A stretch of 64,000 bases of DNA from Volvox africanus (taxonomy: Eukaryota; Chlorophyta; Chlorophyceae; Chlamydomonadales; Volvocaceae), in the NCBI GenBank assembly GCA_030268105.1, contig BSDZ01000017.1, positions 2,708,001-2,772,000 of the forward strand, read 5' to 3'. The translations under genes and the position numbers were made by a program. Below, one piece after another: positions 1 to 11,300 of this stretch (position 1 is the stretch's first letter; each line of letters opens with the position of its first letter). The notes below the pieces were generated by a model. It was not told the DNA's origin. It ran no database searches and saw only the letters and a list, made by a program, of their open reading frames with translations.

Positions 1-1062
1 CTTACGCCCGACTAGCTCTGGTTCGGTTCGCGCGGCCATTGCGGTCACAGCGAAATTAACCATAGGCACCGCCTCAGTTTCGCCCTCCTTTGGTGTGACA
101 TGTTCGAACGACAGGAAAGGTACCTTAATCGACAGAGTACCCTTGCACATATGCAGGGTTGCGGTCTCCATGTCGATGCGCGCGCGGTACTGTCGTAATG
201 TCGACGACCCCATTATGTACGGTGCAGTCTCTGCTAAGCCCTGCAGCACGTACGGCCGGGTCACAACACGCAAAGGGCCTAACGATAGGCTAAGGGTAAT
301 CCTGCCCACGATGGGATGCTTACCCCCGTCAGCAAGGGTAACCTGTGGACAATCAGACGACTCTGGGGACAACCCCAGCGCATTCACCTCTGCGACAGAG
401 ATGAAGTCGTCGCTGGCACCGGTGTCAACAAGTGCCTTCAGAGTACGGCCATTCAAACCGATCTGAACCACAGGGACACGGTTATCTACGAGCGACTGCC
501 CAGCAGACAACGTCAGTGCACTTAAGGCGGGTCCGTAACCAACGGCACCCCCATCAGGAGCTTCGTACCAAACGTCAACCGAGTAGGATAGGTGTGGCCA
601 CGGAGCCAACGTACCCTCCCGATCCACACCATTAAACAAAACGGTGCCCGGTTCGAACCGGTGGACATGCCGCATACCCCTTAACGATGCCTCTGCCTTG
701 CGCCGACAGAAAGCGGGGAGTAAAACACATGCGGCAGTGTCTGGATATTGACACCTACACCTCCTGTACATGGCCAACTGTTCCGACATCTCACGCAGAG
801 ACGAGGGGATGAACAAAACCACGTGGTTAGACAGATCGATAGACGACAGGGGACGGCGAGGTGTAAACAAATTACACAACGGGTCGAAGCAGAGAAGTCC
901 CGTGCGTCCGTCAAGCGTGATGCGTCGCGCAATGACTCGCTCGATGTGTCCAAGTACACAAGGCAACAATGCCTTAACGGCTGGCCGTAAGGATGACCAC
1001 CGACCACGCGTTAGTTCAGAAAACCCAGGTAGAGCCCCCTCCGCAGGAACCCGGGCAAGCCC
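1..1062 (-). CDS. pol: Element A pol, N-terminal and aspartic-protease part (left-truncated by window)
   Basis: This frame starts directly after the gag UAG (1065-1063) and has no stop for 354 codons to the window edge. It is aligned with the pol of elements C and D. The first ~180 residues are a family-specific linker with no recognised domain. The retropepsin-like active site follows as DTGASDDF, encoded around 400-425. After it come the LADGGKH and Y-x-MGSS segments also seen in D. There is no in-frame ATG just after the UAG in the expected place, so expression by readthrough of gag is the likely route (inference). The reverse transcriptase lies outside the window. Confidence 0.88.
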
Positions 1063-1065
1063 CTA
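1023..1065 (-). promoter_or_regulatory. Candidate stop-codon readthrough element, gag/pol of element A
   Basis: On the minus strand, UAG (1065-1063) is followed by GGG CTT and then an 8-bp stem: GCCCGGGT (1056-1049) pairs with ACCTGGGT (1030-1023) around an 18-nt loop, with two G-U pairs. The pol frame continues in phase 0. Families D and F have the same arrangement with different stem sequences. What is seen is the in-frame UAG and the pairing; readthrough itself is inferred. Confidence 0.7.
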
Positions 1066-2298
1066 TTTCGGCTGAGGTACAAACGGCGGCATTAGAGGGC
1101 AATCCTTCGTAGAATGGCTCTCCGCACACCGTAGACAAACGTTGGCCAATTTTCGACGCTCGAATTCGGAACGATTGCAATTCCATTTTGGCATAAATGT
1201 GTCGTCCGTACGAGTACGCTTCGCGTTGGGGTCGGAACGCTGTGCGGCTGCCGACGACGGCGCACCACCACGCTTCCTGTTCCTAGCTGGGTCCGAGCTC
1301 GGACCTGCTCCTCCTGTACCACGGACACCCGAGCTAGCGCCCCCGCGCGCCTTGCGCTGCCCGTTGCCGCGTCGCGTCGCGGCAGTAGGCGTGGGGCGGG
1401 TCGCGCCGAGGTCCTGGTCGAGAGCTACAGCTTCCCCAAGCGGATCCTGCACTTGCACGGCATTTGCACGAGGGGCAGACTTGACTTCTTCCTCGCCGGC
1501 AAGAAGTCGTATCTCCGCGCCCTTAGCAAAAGCGACCAACGCGTCATACGACTTGATCTGCGCTCCAACCAAGTCAGTGGCGCACCATTTAGCCAAAAGT
1601 TTCGTTAGGCCTCGCCTAAACCAAAAGACACGCTCAGATTCGGTGAGGTCAGCAATGGGAGTCACAAGTGCTTCGAAGCGTGACTGGTACGCAGGTACAT
1701 TTTCATCCCGACGCATGTGGTAGCTACCCGCTGCCAAAACGTTACGAGCTTCCACATCGCGTGCTTGAACCTCAGTAGCGAATCGTGCGAGCAAAGCGGC
1801 GACTAACTCGTCAAAAGTATAGCTGCCCCGGGCGTTGGTCCAATTGCGATACCAGTCCTTCGCTGCGCCCTCGAGGGTGTTACCAACGAAGAGACACCTG
1901 ATACCGTCATTGTCGCCACCATGAACAGCTTGGAGGTACTTTTTAGCGTCACGCACGTACGCACGAGTTGCATCGGCTATGCTATGCCCTGGTGTCTTGT
2001 CGGTCAGCGAAATATTGAGCCTAGGAACGGGAATCGACAATCTCATCACCTCAGGGATGTCATCATGCCCTCGAGCTTGAGGTAATGGCAGAACCCTTGG
2101 TCCAGCAGTGTTGTCCATATTCGTGTTCACTGCTGAATGCGGCACAATTAAGTGAGCAGGGGTCTGAAGGAAAAGGGGCTCTTGAGTGGCTCGCGCGCCA
2201 ACAGTCTCAAGACCTCTATCCGGCGCTCTAGCAGCTACAACGAAATCGGGTTGGCTAGCTAGGCTAGTGTGCGGCGTATCGTCGTGTTCCGCGGACAT
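1063..2298 (-). CDS. gag: Element A Gag polyprotein
   Basis: This is an intact 411-aa ORF. The middle (roughly residues 130-260) has the retrotransposon Gag capsid signature, including KDWYRNW and ARFATEV, the YQSRFEALVTPIADL segment and ERVFWF. A basic, Gly/Ser-rich stretch follows. Near the C-terminus is one zinc knuckle of the form CX2CX3HX4C (CLRCAESHSTKDC), which has one residue less than the usual CX2CX4HX4C. Gag would form the cytoplasmic particle and bind element RNA. The ORF ends in UAG directly in frame with pol. An extra open frame upstream (2518-2264) overlaps the start and may hold a lost or alternative N-terminus; this was not resolved. Confidence 0.9.
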   Translation of the reverse strand: MSAEHDDTPHTSLASQPDFVVAARAPDRGLETVGARATQEPLFLQTPAHLIVPHSAVNTNMDNTAGPRVLPLPQARGHDDIPEVMRLSIPVPRLNISLTDKTPGHSIADATRAYVRDAKKYLQAVHGGDNDGIRCLFVGNTLEGAAKDWYRNWTNARGSYTFDELVAALLARFATEVQARDVEARNVLAAGSYHMRRDENVPAYQSRFEALVTPIADLTESERVFWFRRGLTKLLAKWCATDLVGAQIKSYDALVAFAKGAEIRLLAGEEEVKSAPRANAVQVQDPLGEAVALDQDLGATRPTPTAATRRGNGQRKARGGASSGVRGTGGAGPSSDPARNRKRGGAPSSAAAQRSDPNAKRTRTDDTFMPKWNCNRSEFERRKLANVCLRCAESHSTKDCPLMPPFVPQPK

Positions 2299-2764
2299 GG
2301 AGCACGAAACGATACCCTAGTTTTGCGTAATAGAAGCCGACTTCTATCGCAAAGGCAAGAGTACAAAGCGACTCGGTGAGCCTACCGACAGTACTCTTGA
2401 GAAGATTCAGCAAACTCAGCAAGTAATTGCCCAGCTGAGTCCTGATCTCCGTAGTTTGGGCAATGAGAGTCGCCAACTGGTCCGGACGAACGCCGGTCTC
2501 AGTCGCCGCGGCAAGCAATGCCGGTGCACTGAGATTACCTGCGACTCAGAGCGTACACTTACACAACAAGTGCAGCAATCTAAGCAAAAGCAATTAAACA
2601 ATTACAAACCGGAAGCGGCGGCGTCCAAAACGGCGCGGCCTAAGTCTTCGGCAAAAGTATCTAGCGGTCCTCGTGGTTCGTCGCTGGAACTCGCCATAGA
2701 AAGAACCTACTTCCGATTAGACAAAGAGAGACAGTTAGGCAACGAACCTGTCTCGATACCAAAT
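2299..2764 (-). other. Element A 5' leader with primer-binding site
   Basis: The leader lies between the 5' LTR and gag. Three bases after the LTR end, the minus strand reads TGGTATCGAGAC (2761-2750). The same 12-mer follows the 5' LTRs of families D and F. It resembles the initiator tRNA-Met type of primer site (TGGTAT...) common in plant LTR elements. The rest of the leader shows no recognised gene. Confidence 0.75.
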
Positions 2765-3588
2765 TGTTGTACCTCTCGTTCGCGTTTGCTCATGAGTATC
2801 TGCACGTCTGGAGACTATCGACACCAATGCGCGAGCACTTGCAAGTACAGCAAGGCAAGCGAGAGCAAACAGAGACAGCGGAAGACTTCAAGACGAAGAG
2901 AGATATAACTTACAGTCTTACGGGTCAGAATGATGCAATGGACGAAATCGCCGTCAGCGCCGGAAGCAAGCAAACATCACGCGGCGGTGATTAGCGAAGT
3001 TCAGGCTTAGCTCGGGCTAAGTAGAATAGTGTATAGAAATAGTGATATAGAACACACGAGTGTTCTCCGGTATCGAATATCTCGTCTAGCTTAGCCGTCC
3101 TCGCATCTGTTATACTCGCAGCATCGCAATGCCGTACGATTCACATTAGGAGGCCGATCCTAGATGTGACAACCCTACTGCGTCTAGGCGATGTCTACGC
3201 ATAACAACGTATAAGCCTTTCCGGCATTCGCATGATGCAAGGGTCCGGATAACAATATCCGGTTGCAGGGCATGCATCGCGACGAGTGCGGCGCTCTCAA
3301 CGTGTGCTTTAATGAAGTAATATTATATCAGATAATATTACTTATCGTTTTGTAGCACGAGCATAATGCGCACTTCAATGCTTCGGTTATTCATGCATGC
3401 TAGGCGGATTTGCCATGATGCGATGTCGCGATGGATAATGACAACATGCCAGATGCATATATAAATGTATGCGAATACATTTATATCATGCAGATTCATT
3501 CATATGTAATGCGTTCATCACAAAAGCACTTCGACTCATAGGATCGCGTCGACCTACGCGTCGATGGGAAATGAACCGTAGCACAACA
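2765..3588 (-). repeat. 5' LTR of element A (824 bp)
   Basis: On the minus strand it begins TGTTGTGCTACGG and ends GAGAGGTACAACA, the same termini and length as the LTRs at 5303-6126 and 18087-18910. It contains an internal short palindrome around 3320-3345 (AAGTAATATTAT and its complement around a 5-nt loop). A TATATAAATG-like stretch near 3455-3470 is a candidate promoter on the element's strand. Confidence 0.93.
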
Positions 3589-5243
3589 CGTTGAACCGCC
3601 GTCAAGCTAGGTGGATGGAATATCTAGCTAGGTTCAACTGCACCTGGGAGTATATTTCTGGTAAATTGAATATTGCCGATGCTCTCAGTCGACATCCGTC
3701 GCTACACGCTGCAATTTTGGCAGCGCCCGTCGTGCGGCCGCGAAGCGAGGAGGTTCCGGTCGCGACGGACCTCGCGGAGCGGTTGAAGGTTGCCTACAGC
3801 GCAGACGCCTGGTTCGCGGACCCGGTTAATGTAGAAAACCTTCGCAAGCAGAATGGCCTTTGGCTACGGACGGAGGGTGCAGCTACGCAAATCATCGTTC
3901 CGAACGATGACGCGCTACGCTACGACATCCTTGCGCGGTTCCACGAGGACCCATTAGCAGGACACCCTGGTAGCAAGCGATTGATCGACTTGGTGCAACG
4001 TTCCTTTTGGTGGCCTCGTTTGGCTAAGGATGCAGCGAACTTCGTCCAGACATGCAGTCTGTGCCAGCACAATAAGGCTTTGTCCGGTAAGGGCCATGGG
4101 TTGTTGCAACCGTTGCCTGTCCCGGATGCGCCTTGGGAAAGTGTTTCCATGGACTTCGTAGTCGCGCTGCCCAAAACTGAGGGGGGATACAATGCGGTGT
4201 TCGTAATGGTCGATCGTCTGACTAAGATGGTTCACCTCGCACCATGCACATCATCCTGCACGGCTGAGCAAACCGCACGTTTGTTTTTCGATAATGTGGT
4301 TCGGTTACACGGGATTCCCAAAAATGTGATCTCGGACCGCGGTGGACAGTTCACGTCTAAGTTTTGGGAAGCGCTCTGCAAACTAGTTGGCATGCGCGTC
4401 AACCTGAGCACGGCGTATCACCCGCAGACTGATGGTCAAACCGAACGCACAAACCGCACGTTGGGTGATATGTTGCGCAATTATGCTGGTCGCACACCAC
4501 TCGTCTGGGATACGTATTTGACTGCGGCAGAATTCGCGCTTAACAATGCTGTTAACCGCTCTACAGGCAAAAGTCCGTTCTTTCTTAACTACGGGTTTCA
4601 TCCCGCGCTACCCGTGTGGCGTGAGTTGGAAGTGAACGTGCCTGCTGCTAAACTTTTTGCCAAGTCTTTTATGTCCCGAATCACAGACGCGAAGTCGTGT
4701 TTGGACGCGGCGCAGCAACGAACGACGGAATACTATAACAAAGCTAAGCAGGATGTGACGTTTTCGGAAGGGCAACTCGTGTTGCTAAGCACCAAGAACT
4801 TGCGTTCCTTGGCCGACGGATCCCGAAAACTCTTACCCCGCTGGATTGGCCCGTATCCTGTCGTGCGCATGGTTGGGAATGTGGCTGTGGAGCTTGCATT
4901 GCCCACTGATATGACCATTCACCCCACGTTTCACGTATCGCTTGTTCGTCCGTATCGTAGTACGGAACCCGTCCCTGAGCCTGCTAACGCCCCCGCAGCG
5001 ATCGAACCAGTTCCCGAGACCTGGATCGCTGGTAAACAGAAGTTTTACGATGTGGAGCGGGTGTTAGATTATCGCGCGCGTCGTGTGGGCCGACACCGAC
5101 GTAAGCGAACAGTACACGAGTACTTGGTTAAGTGGACAGGGTATACCGACGAGCACAACTCATGGGAACCGGCACGCAACTTCTCACAGGACATGAAACC
5201 CCTGCTCGAAGAAGCCCGCAAACGTGCCACACAAGCCCAATGA
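3589..5243 (+). CDS. pol: Element B integrase with C-terminal chromodomain (5'-interrupted pol)
   Basis: The frame opens with the end of the RNase H region (NRRQARWMEYLARF) and stays open to TGA at 5243 (about 550 aa). The HHCC zinc domain is visible (HEDPLAGHPG...CSLCQHNK). The DDE core follows as MDFVVALPK, ISDRGGQF and DGQTERTNRTLG. Near the C-terminus is a chromodomain (VERVLDYRARR, EYLVKWTGY, HNSWEPARNF). Chromodomain integrases of this clade (chromoviruses) direct integration to particular chromatin. The frame is intact but has lost its promoter, gag and RT to the insertion of A, so it is not expected to be expressed alone. It is nearly the same as the IN of element C. Confidence 0.92.
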
Positions 5244-5287
5244 CCCCTGCAGTCGATGCTGTATGATGCAGCGAGGACGCTGCATAC

Positions 5288-5302
5288 GGGAGGGGGGATA
5301 AT
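5288..5302 (+). other. Polypurine tract of element B
   Basis: GGGAGGGGGGATAAT lies immediately 5' of the 3' LTR, the expected place for the plus-strand primer of reverse transcription. The same tract precedes the element C LTR at 18072-18086. Confidence 0.85.
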
Positions 5303-6126
5303 TGTTGTGCTACGGTTCATTTCCCGCCGACGCGTAGGTCGACGCGATCCTACGAGGCGAAGTGCTTTTGTTATGAACGCATTACATATGAATGAATCTG
5401 CATGATATAAATGTATTCGTGTACATTTATATATGCATTTGGCATGTTGTCATTAACCATCGCGACATCGCATCATGGCAAATCCGCCTAGCATGCATGA
5501 AAGCCCGAAGCATAGAAGTGCGCATTATGCTCGTGCTACGAAACAATAAGTAATATTATCTGATATAATATTACTTCATTACAGCACACGTTGAGAGCGC
5601 CACACTCGTCGCGATGCATGCCCTGCAACCGGATATCGTTATCCGGACCCTTACATCATGCGAATGCCGGAAAGGCTTATACGTTGTTATGCGTAGACAT
5701 CGCCTATACGCAGTAGGGTTGTCACATCTAGGATCGGCCTCCTGATGTGAATCGTACGGCATTGCGATGCTGCGAGTATAACAGATGCGAGGACGGCTAA
5801 GCAAGATAAGACATTCGATACCGGAGAACACTCGTGTGTTCTATATTACTATTTCTATACACTATTCTACTTAGCCCGAGCTAAGCCTGAACTTCGCTAA
5901 TCACCGCCGCGTGATGATTGCTTGCTTCCGGCGCTGACGGCGATTTCGTCCATTGCATCGTTCTGATCCGTAAGACTGTAAGTTATATCTCTCTTCGTCT
6001 TGAAGTCTTCCGCTGTCTCTGTTTGCTCTCGCTTGCCTTGCTGTACTTGCAAGTGCTCGTGCATCGGTGTCGATAGTCTCCAGACGTGCAGATACTTATG
6101 AGCAAACGCGAACGAGAGGTACAACA
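5303..6126 (+). repeat. 3' LTR of element B (824 bp)
   Basis: It starts TGTTGTGCTACGG after the polypurine tract and ends GAGAGGTACAACA. It is the same length as, and inverted relative to, the LTR of A at 2765-3588. Candidate promoter sequence (TTTATATATGC) is at about 5425-5436, and a 12-bp-stem palindrome is near 5548-5576. Confidence 0.93.
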
Positions 6127-6758
6127 CTGCGTACCAGTCACGCTTCGAAGCACTAGTGACCCCGATTGCTGATCTCACTGAAACCGAACGTGTCTTTTGG
6201 TTTAAGTGAGGCCTGACGAAGCTGTTGGCTAAATGGTGCGCTACTGACTTGGCTGGGGTGCTGATCAAGTCGTATGATGCCTTGGTCACTTTTGCTAAGG
6301 GTACGGAGATACGACTCCTTGCCGGTGAGGAAGAAGTCAAGTCTGTCCCTCGTGCAAATGCCGTGCAAGTGCAGGATCCGCTTGGGGAAGCTGTAGCTCT
6401 CGACCAGGAACTCGGAGCGACCCGCCCCACGCCTACTGCCGCGACGCGACGCAGCAACCGGCAACACAAGGCGCGCGGGGGCGCTAGCTCGGGTGTCCGC
6501 GGGTCAGGAGGAGCAGGTCCGAGCTCGGACCCGGCTAAGAGCAGGAAGCGTGGTGGTGTGCCGTCGTCGGCAGCCGCACAGCGCTCTGACCCCAATGTGA
6601 AGCGGACTCGCACGGATGACTCGTTTATGCCTAAATGGAATTGCAATCGTTCCGAATTCGAGCGTCAGAAAGCGGCCAACGTTTGTCTACGGTGCGCGGA
6701 GAGTCATCCTACGAAGGATTGCCCGTTACTGCTGCCGTTTGTACCTCAGCCGAAATAG
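6127..6758 (+). pseudogene. gag: Element C gag, 3' part, with premature stop
   Basis: The sequence begins in the middle of the capsid region (YQSRFEALVTPIADL) at the point where the LTR of B interrupts it. A TGA at 6207-6209 breaks the frame where element A has an Arg codon (FWFRRGL). The remaining ORF from 6225 covers the C-terminal capsid part, the basic Gly/Ser-rich stretch and the zinc knuckle CLRCAESHPTKDC, and ends in UAG at 6756-6758. Confidence 0.88.
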
Positions 6759-6798
6759 GGGCTTGCCCAGGTTCCTGTGGAGGGGACACCGCCCGGGA
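6756..6798 (+). promoter_or_regulatory. Candidate readthrough element of element C (decayed)
   Basis: UAG (6756-6758), GGG CTT, then GCCCAGGT (6765-6772) and GCCCGGGA (6791-6798) around an 18-nt loop at the same positions as in element A. Here the stem contains an A-C mismatch, as expected for a degenerate copy. Confidence 0.5.
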
Positions 6799-7851
6799 TT
6801 TCTGAACTAACGTGTGGTCGGTGGTCATCCTTACGGCCAGCCGTGAAGGCATTGTTGCCTTGCGTACTTGGACACATCGAGCGAGTCATTGCGCGACGCA
6901 TCACGCTTGACGGACACACGGGACTTCTCTGCTTCGATCTGTTGTGTAATTTGTTTACACCTCACCGTCCCCTGTTGTCTATCGATCTGTCTAACCACGT
7001 GGTTTTGTTCATCCCCTCGTCTCTGCGTGAGATGTCGGAACAGTTGGCCGTTTACAGGAGATGTAGGCGTCAATATCCAGGCACCGCCGCATGTGTATTA
7101 CTCCCCGCTTTCTGTCGGTGCAAGGCAGAGGCATCGTTAAGGGGTATGCGGTGTGTCCACCAGTTCGAGCCGGGCACCGTTTTGTTTAATGGTGTGGATC
7201 GGGAGGGTATGCTGGCTCCGTGGCCAGGGACATCCTACTCGATTGACGTTTGGTACGAAGCTCCTGATGAGGGTGCCGTAGGTTATGGACCCGCCCTAAG
7301 TGCACTAACGTTATCTGCTGGGCAGTCGCTCGTAGATAACCATGTCCCAGTGGTTCAGATCGGTTTGAATGGCCCTACTCTGAAGGCACTTGTTGACACC
7401 GGTGCCAGCAACGACTTCATCTCTGTCGCAGAGGTGAATGCGCTGGGGTTGACCCCAGAGTTGTCTGATTGTCCACAGGTTACCCTTGCTGACAGGGGTA
7501 AGCATCCCATCATGGGCAGGATCACCCTTAGCCTATCGTTAGGCCCTTTGCGTGTTGTGACCCGGCCGTATGTGCTGCAGGGCTTAGCAGAGACTGCACC
7601 CTACATAATGGGGTCTTCGACATTACGACAGTACCGCGCGCGCATCGACATGGAGACCGCAACCCTGCATATGTGCAAGGGTACTCTGTCGATTAAGGTA
7701 CCTTTCCTGTTGTTCGAACATGTCACACCAAAGGAGGGCAAAGCTGAGGCGGTGCCTATGGTTAATTTCGCTGTGACCGCAATGGCCGCGCGAATCAAAC
7801 CAGAGCTAGTTGGGCGTAAGGAAGCCGTCCGTTTGTTACGGAAGGGTGCCC
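6759..7851 (+). pseudogene. pol: Element C pol, N-terminal and protease part, interrupted by element D
   Basis: The frame continues in phase after the UAG and is open up to the D insertion. The protease site is DTGASNDF (around 7395-7418), with TLADRGKH and YIMGSS downstream. At 7847-7851 (TGCCC) the element is interrupted by the D LTR, which adds foreign codons and a stop at 7922. Pol resumes at 15023 with HGLLLRPRV, matching the AHALLVRPK segment of D pol. The original protein therefore ran across the join. Confidence 0.85.
7847..7851. repeat. Left target-site duplication of element D (TGCCC)
   Basis: TGCCC directly precedes the D LTR at 7852. The matching copy is 15023-15027, directly after the other LTR. 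A perfect 5-bp duplication is typical of Ty3/gypsy integration. Confidence 0.93.
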
Positions 7852-8274
7852 TGTTGTATATGGTACCCACGAAGGGTGGTATTAAAAGATACCGGTTGTT
7901 GTGCCAGAGCCCGATTAAGTAGAGCCGCCGACTAGGTCGTACTTGAGAGACCATAAGGCCTCGAACCGGGCGTGACCTTCAGAAGTCACCACTACAACCG
8001 GAGATTCAGTGAACCAGGAACCAGATGTTCCACCATTTACCATTCAGGCGGTAAATGGCCCATTCCATACAGGTTATGGAGTAACCGACAGGTTCGGATG
8101 TTTCAGGAAGTCGGTTAGTATTGGTCGTCGACAGCCGAGACCAAATCCACAAATCGAATGCCAGATGGAAACATGAAACAGTTAATATGATAATTAAATA
8201 TATTATATTATAAAATAATAAACAGATAATTATTATATCTTAATGAATTACCGAAATGCATTAAGGATACAACA
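7852..8274 (-). repeat. 3' LTR of element D (423 bp)
   Basis: On the minus strand it starts TGTTGTATCCTTAATG and ends CCATATACAACA. It contains a very AT-rich segment (about 8185-8250) that could hold the TATA element of the U3 region. It pairs with the LTR at 14600-15022. Confidence 0.94.
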
Positions 8275-8288
8275 ATTGTTCCCCCTCT
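8275..8288 (-). other. Polypurine tract of element D
   Basis: The minus strand reads AGAGGGGGAACAAT immediately before the 3' LTR, the plus-strand priming site. Confidence 0.85.
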
Positions 8289-8343
8289 AGATGCAGCGTC
8301 CCGATGCATAAGAAGAGAGCAGACAGGTTGAAGTAGGACAGCG

Positions 8344-11300
8344 TCAGAGAGGTCCGTCCTTAGACTGTGCCCGCAGCCTAGCTTCATCAAGCAGGGGTTT
8401 CATGTCAGGGGTGAAGTTACGTGCCGGTTCCCAGCTATTGTGCTCAGATGAATACCCAGACCATTTAACCAGGTACTCATGCACATTGCGCTTACGCCTG
8501 CCCTTGCCAACACGTCGTGCACGATAATCTAGGATACGTTCGACAGCATACAGGGTCTGCTTACCCGATAACCAGGTAGAGGGATTAGCTTCCGTAACAG
8601 GAGGGATGCTATCGTTAGCCTCAGGCAGAGTACCCCGATATGGACGTACGAGAGATACATGAAATGTGGGATGAATGCGTAGGTCAGATGGGAGTTGTAA
8701 CTCTACAGCCACCGACCCTACCATGCGTACGACAGGATAAGGCCCCACAAAGCGCGGTAATAACTTGCGAGACCCATCAGCCAGGGAACGAAGGTTCTTC
8801 GTGCTCAACATAACCAGCTGGCCCTTGGTGAACGTGACGTCCTTTTTGGACTTGTTATAATAGTCCATAGCCCGTTGCTGTGCAGCTTCCAGGCAAGCTT
8901 TAGCGTCAGTTAGTCGGGACACGAAAGACTTAGCAAACGTTTTTGCAGCTGGAACATTTACGTCCAACTCCCGCCAAACAGGCAAAGCAGGGTTAAAACC
9001 GTAATTCAGGAAAAACGGACTATTACCAACGGACCGGTTAGTAGCGTTATTAATGGCAAACTCAGCAGCGGCTAGGTAGGTATCCCATGCAGTAGGGGTG
9101 CGTCCTGCAAAGTTACGGAGCATATCACCCAGGACACGGTTAACACGCTCTGTTTGCCCATCAGATTGGGGGTGGTAGGCGGTGGACAGGTTCACCCGCA
9201 TTCCTACCAGAGTCCCCAGGGCGCCCCAAAACTTACTTGCAAATTGAGTGCCACGGTCAGATACCACGGACTTGGGGACCCCATGCAAACGTACCACATT
9301 GTCGAAAAATAGACGGGCCGTTTGCTCAGCTGTGCAGGATGATGTCGTGGGGGCCAGGTGGACCATCTTGGTGAAACGGTCGACCAGGACCAGCACGGCA
9401 TCGTATCCTCCCTCAGTTTTGGGCAGCGCAACAATAAAGTCCATAGAGACGCTTTCCCACGGAGCGTCAGGAATAGGAAGAGGTTGGAGATGCCCATGTG
9501 CTTTACCAGACTGGGCCTTATTGCGCTGGCACAGGTCGCAACAGAGGACATAATTTTCGGTGTCCTTAGCCATGCGGGGCCACCAGAATTGACGCCGCAA
9601 AAGCTCTAGTAACCGCGTGCAGCCAGGATGCCCAGCAAGAGGGCCGTCATGAAAACGTGAGAGAAGTTCACGACGTAATGAATCGTCGTTAGGTACGACA
9701 ATCTGACGGTGGGATCCTTCCGATCGGATCCATAAGCCATGCTCCTGTACCAAGTGCCCCGTGTTGTTGTGAATTGTGAACCACGGATCGGCTGCATAAG
9801 CCTGTTTCAAGCGCTTGGTAAAATCGGAGGGCACGAAGTTAGGTTTTGCCTGAGACCTACTCCGTGTGCTTACCGCCAGAATGGCTGCATGCAGTGAGGG
9901 GTGCCTACTGAGAGCATCAGCTATGTTAAGTGAGCCGCTCAGGTACTCCCAATCAAAGTTAAACCGTGCCAGGTATTCCATCCAGCGGGCCTGGCGTCGG
10001 TTAAGGGAGGGCACACCTTGCAGAAACGTAAGGGGTTTGTGATCAGTCTTGAGGGCAAAAGGCCGGCCCTCAAGGTAACATCGCCATTCCTTCAAGGCAT
10101 GTAGGACCGCCAGAAATTCCTGTTCCCCAGTGGTATAACGGGTTTCAGCCCCCGAAAACTTCTTACTCGTGTATGCAATGGGGCGTCCCTGCTGCAACAG
10201 AACTGCCCCCGTCCCATGTATAGATGCATCAGTTATGACCTCTACACGGAACGGCAATGAGTAGTCAGGGAAGTGCAGGAGAATATCATCAGAGATAGCA
10301 CGCTTCAAAGCATCAAAAGCTTCTTGGCATGCGGGGGTCCAGGCCTCAGGTGAAGAGAAGGCTCCCTTACATGTGAGGTTTGTTAACGGTGCAGCAATGA
10401 CTGAGTAGCACTCTATGAACTTACGAAAGTAGTTGGTCAGGCCCAAAAACTTACGCAGTTCCTGAAGGTTGGAGGGCACTGGCCAATCCCGAACAACAGC
10501 ATTTTTCCGGGGGTCCATCCGTATGCCACCCTGAGACACTATATGCCCCAGATACTCCACCTGTGGTTGTGCCCAGTGGCACTTAGAACGCTTAGCATAC
10601 AGCTGCTCACGCCGCAGAACCTCAAAGACCAGGCGGAGGTGTTGTATGTGCTCCTCACGGGTCTTTGAAAACACCAGGATATCGTCCAGATAACAGATGA
10701 CGAATTTGTCGATGTATGGCCTGAAGATGCGGTCCATGACGGCTTGGAACGTTGCAGGGGCGTTCGTCAGTCCGAAACTAAGGACGGTATATTCAAAATG
10801 GCCAAACGGCGTACGGAAAGCCGTTTTAGGGATGTCAGATTCTGCTATACGAATCTGATTATACCCCTGCTGGAGGTCAATAGAGCTAAAGAATGTAGAA
10901 TCTTTTAGCTTATCCAGCAGATCATCGACACGTGGGAGGGGGTAACGGTTCTTAACTGTTGCGGCATTTAACCCCCTATAGTCAATGCACATTCTCAGAG
11001 TCCCATCCTTCTTTCCCACAAACAGAATAGGGGCGGAGTATGGGGATGTGCTTGGCCGTATCATACCTTTTTTCAGCAGCTCAGTAACCTGTCGTTTGAC
11101 CTCGTCCAGCTCCAAGGGGCTTAGCCGATACATGGGGCGGGAAACGGGTACTGCACCAGGCACCAAAGGTATGGTGTGATCCACAGGCCGCATTGGAGGC
11201 TTACCAGGGACCTCCTGGAATATATCTGCATATTCCTGTAACAGGGCCTCAAGCTCAGGGTCAGTGGCATCAGCTGGGATAGAAGTTGCATTCAGGTGCA

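Larger units (their letters stand above)
1..3588 (-). mobile_element. Ty3/gypsy element A, 5' part (LTR-leader-gag-PR), cut by the window edge
   Basis: Reading right to left, the element has an LTR at 3588-2765, a primer-binding site, a leader, gag, a UAG and the start of pol, which stays open to base 1. RT, RNase H, IN and the 3' LTR must lie left of the window. On the right the LTR abuts the integrase-side remainder of element B in the opposite orientation at 3589. This is a nested insertion between the RNase H and integrase parts of B. No stop or frameshift is visible in gag or pol, so this copy looks young. Elements A, B and C are one family: each visible LTR is 824 bp. Confidence 0.9.
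3589..6126 (+). mobile_element. Ty3/gypsy element B, 3' part (integrase-chromodomain-PPT-LTR)
   Basis: This is the remainder of a sister copy of A and C. The 5' half was separated by the insertion of A at 3588/3589 and must lie left of the window. On the right, its LTR ends at 6126 and the sequence continues inside the gag of element C, so B had inserted into C. The first bases after the LTR (CTGCG) are the likely right-hand target duplication; the left copy is out of view. Confidence 0.88.

Noticed and set aside
1..7851. Apparent giant palindrome (LTR-gag-PR in inverted orientation around an integrase)
   Set aside because: It is explained by two independent insertions of the same family in opposite orientations (A and B/C), each with its own LTR boundary. 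It is not one functional palindrome.
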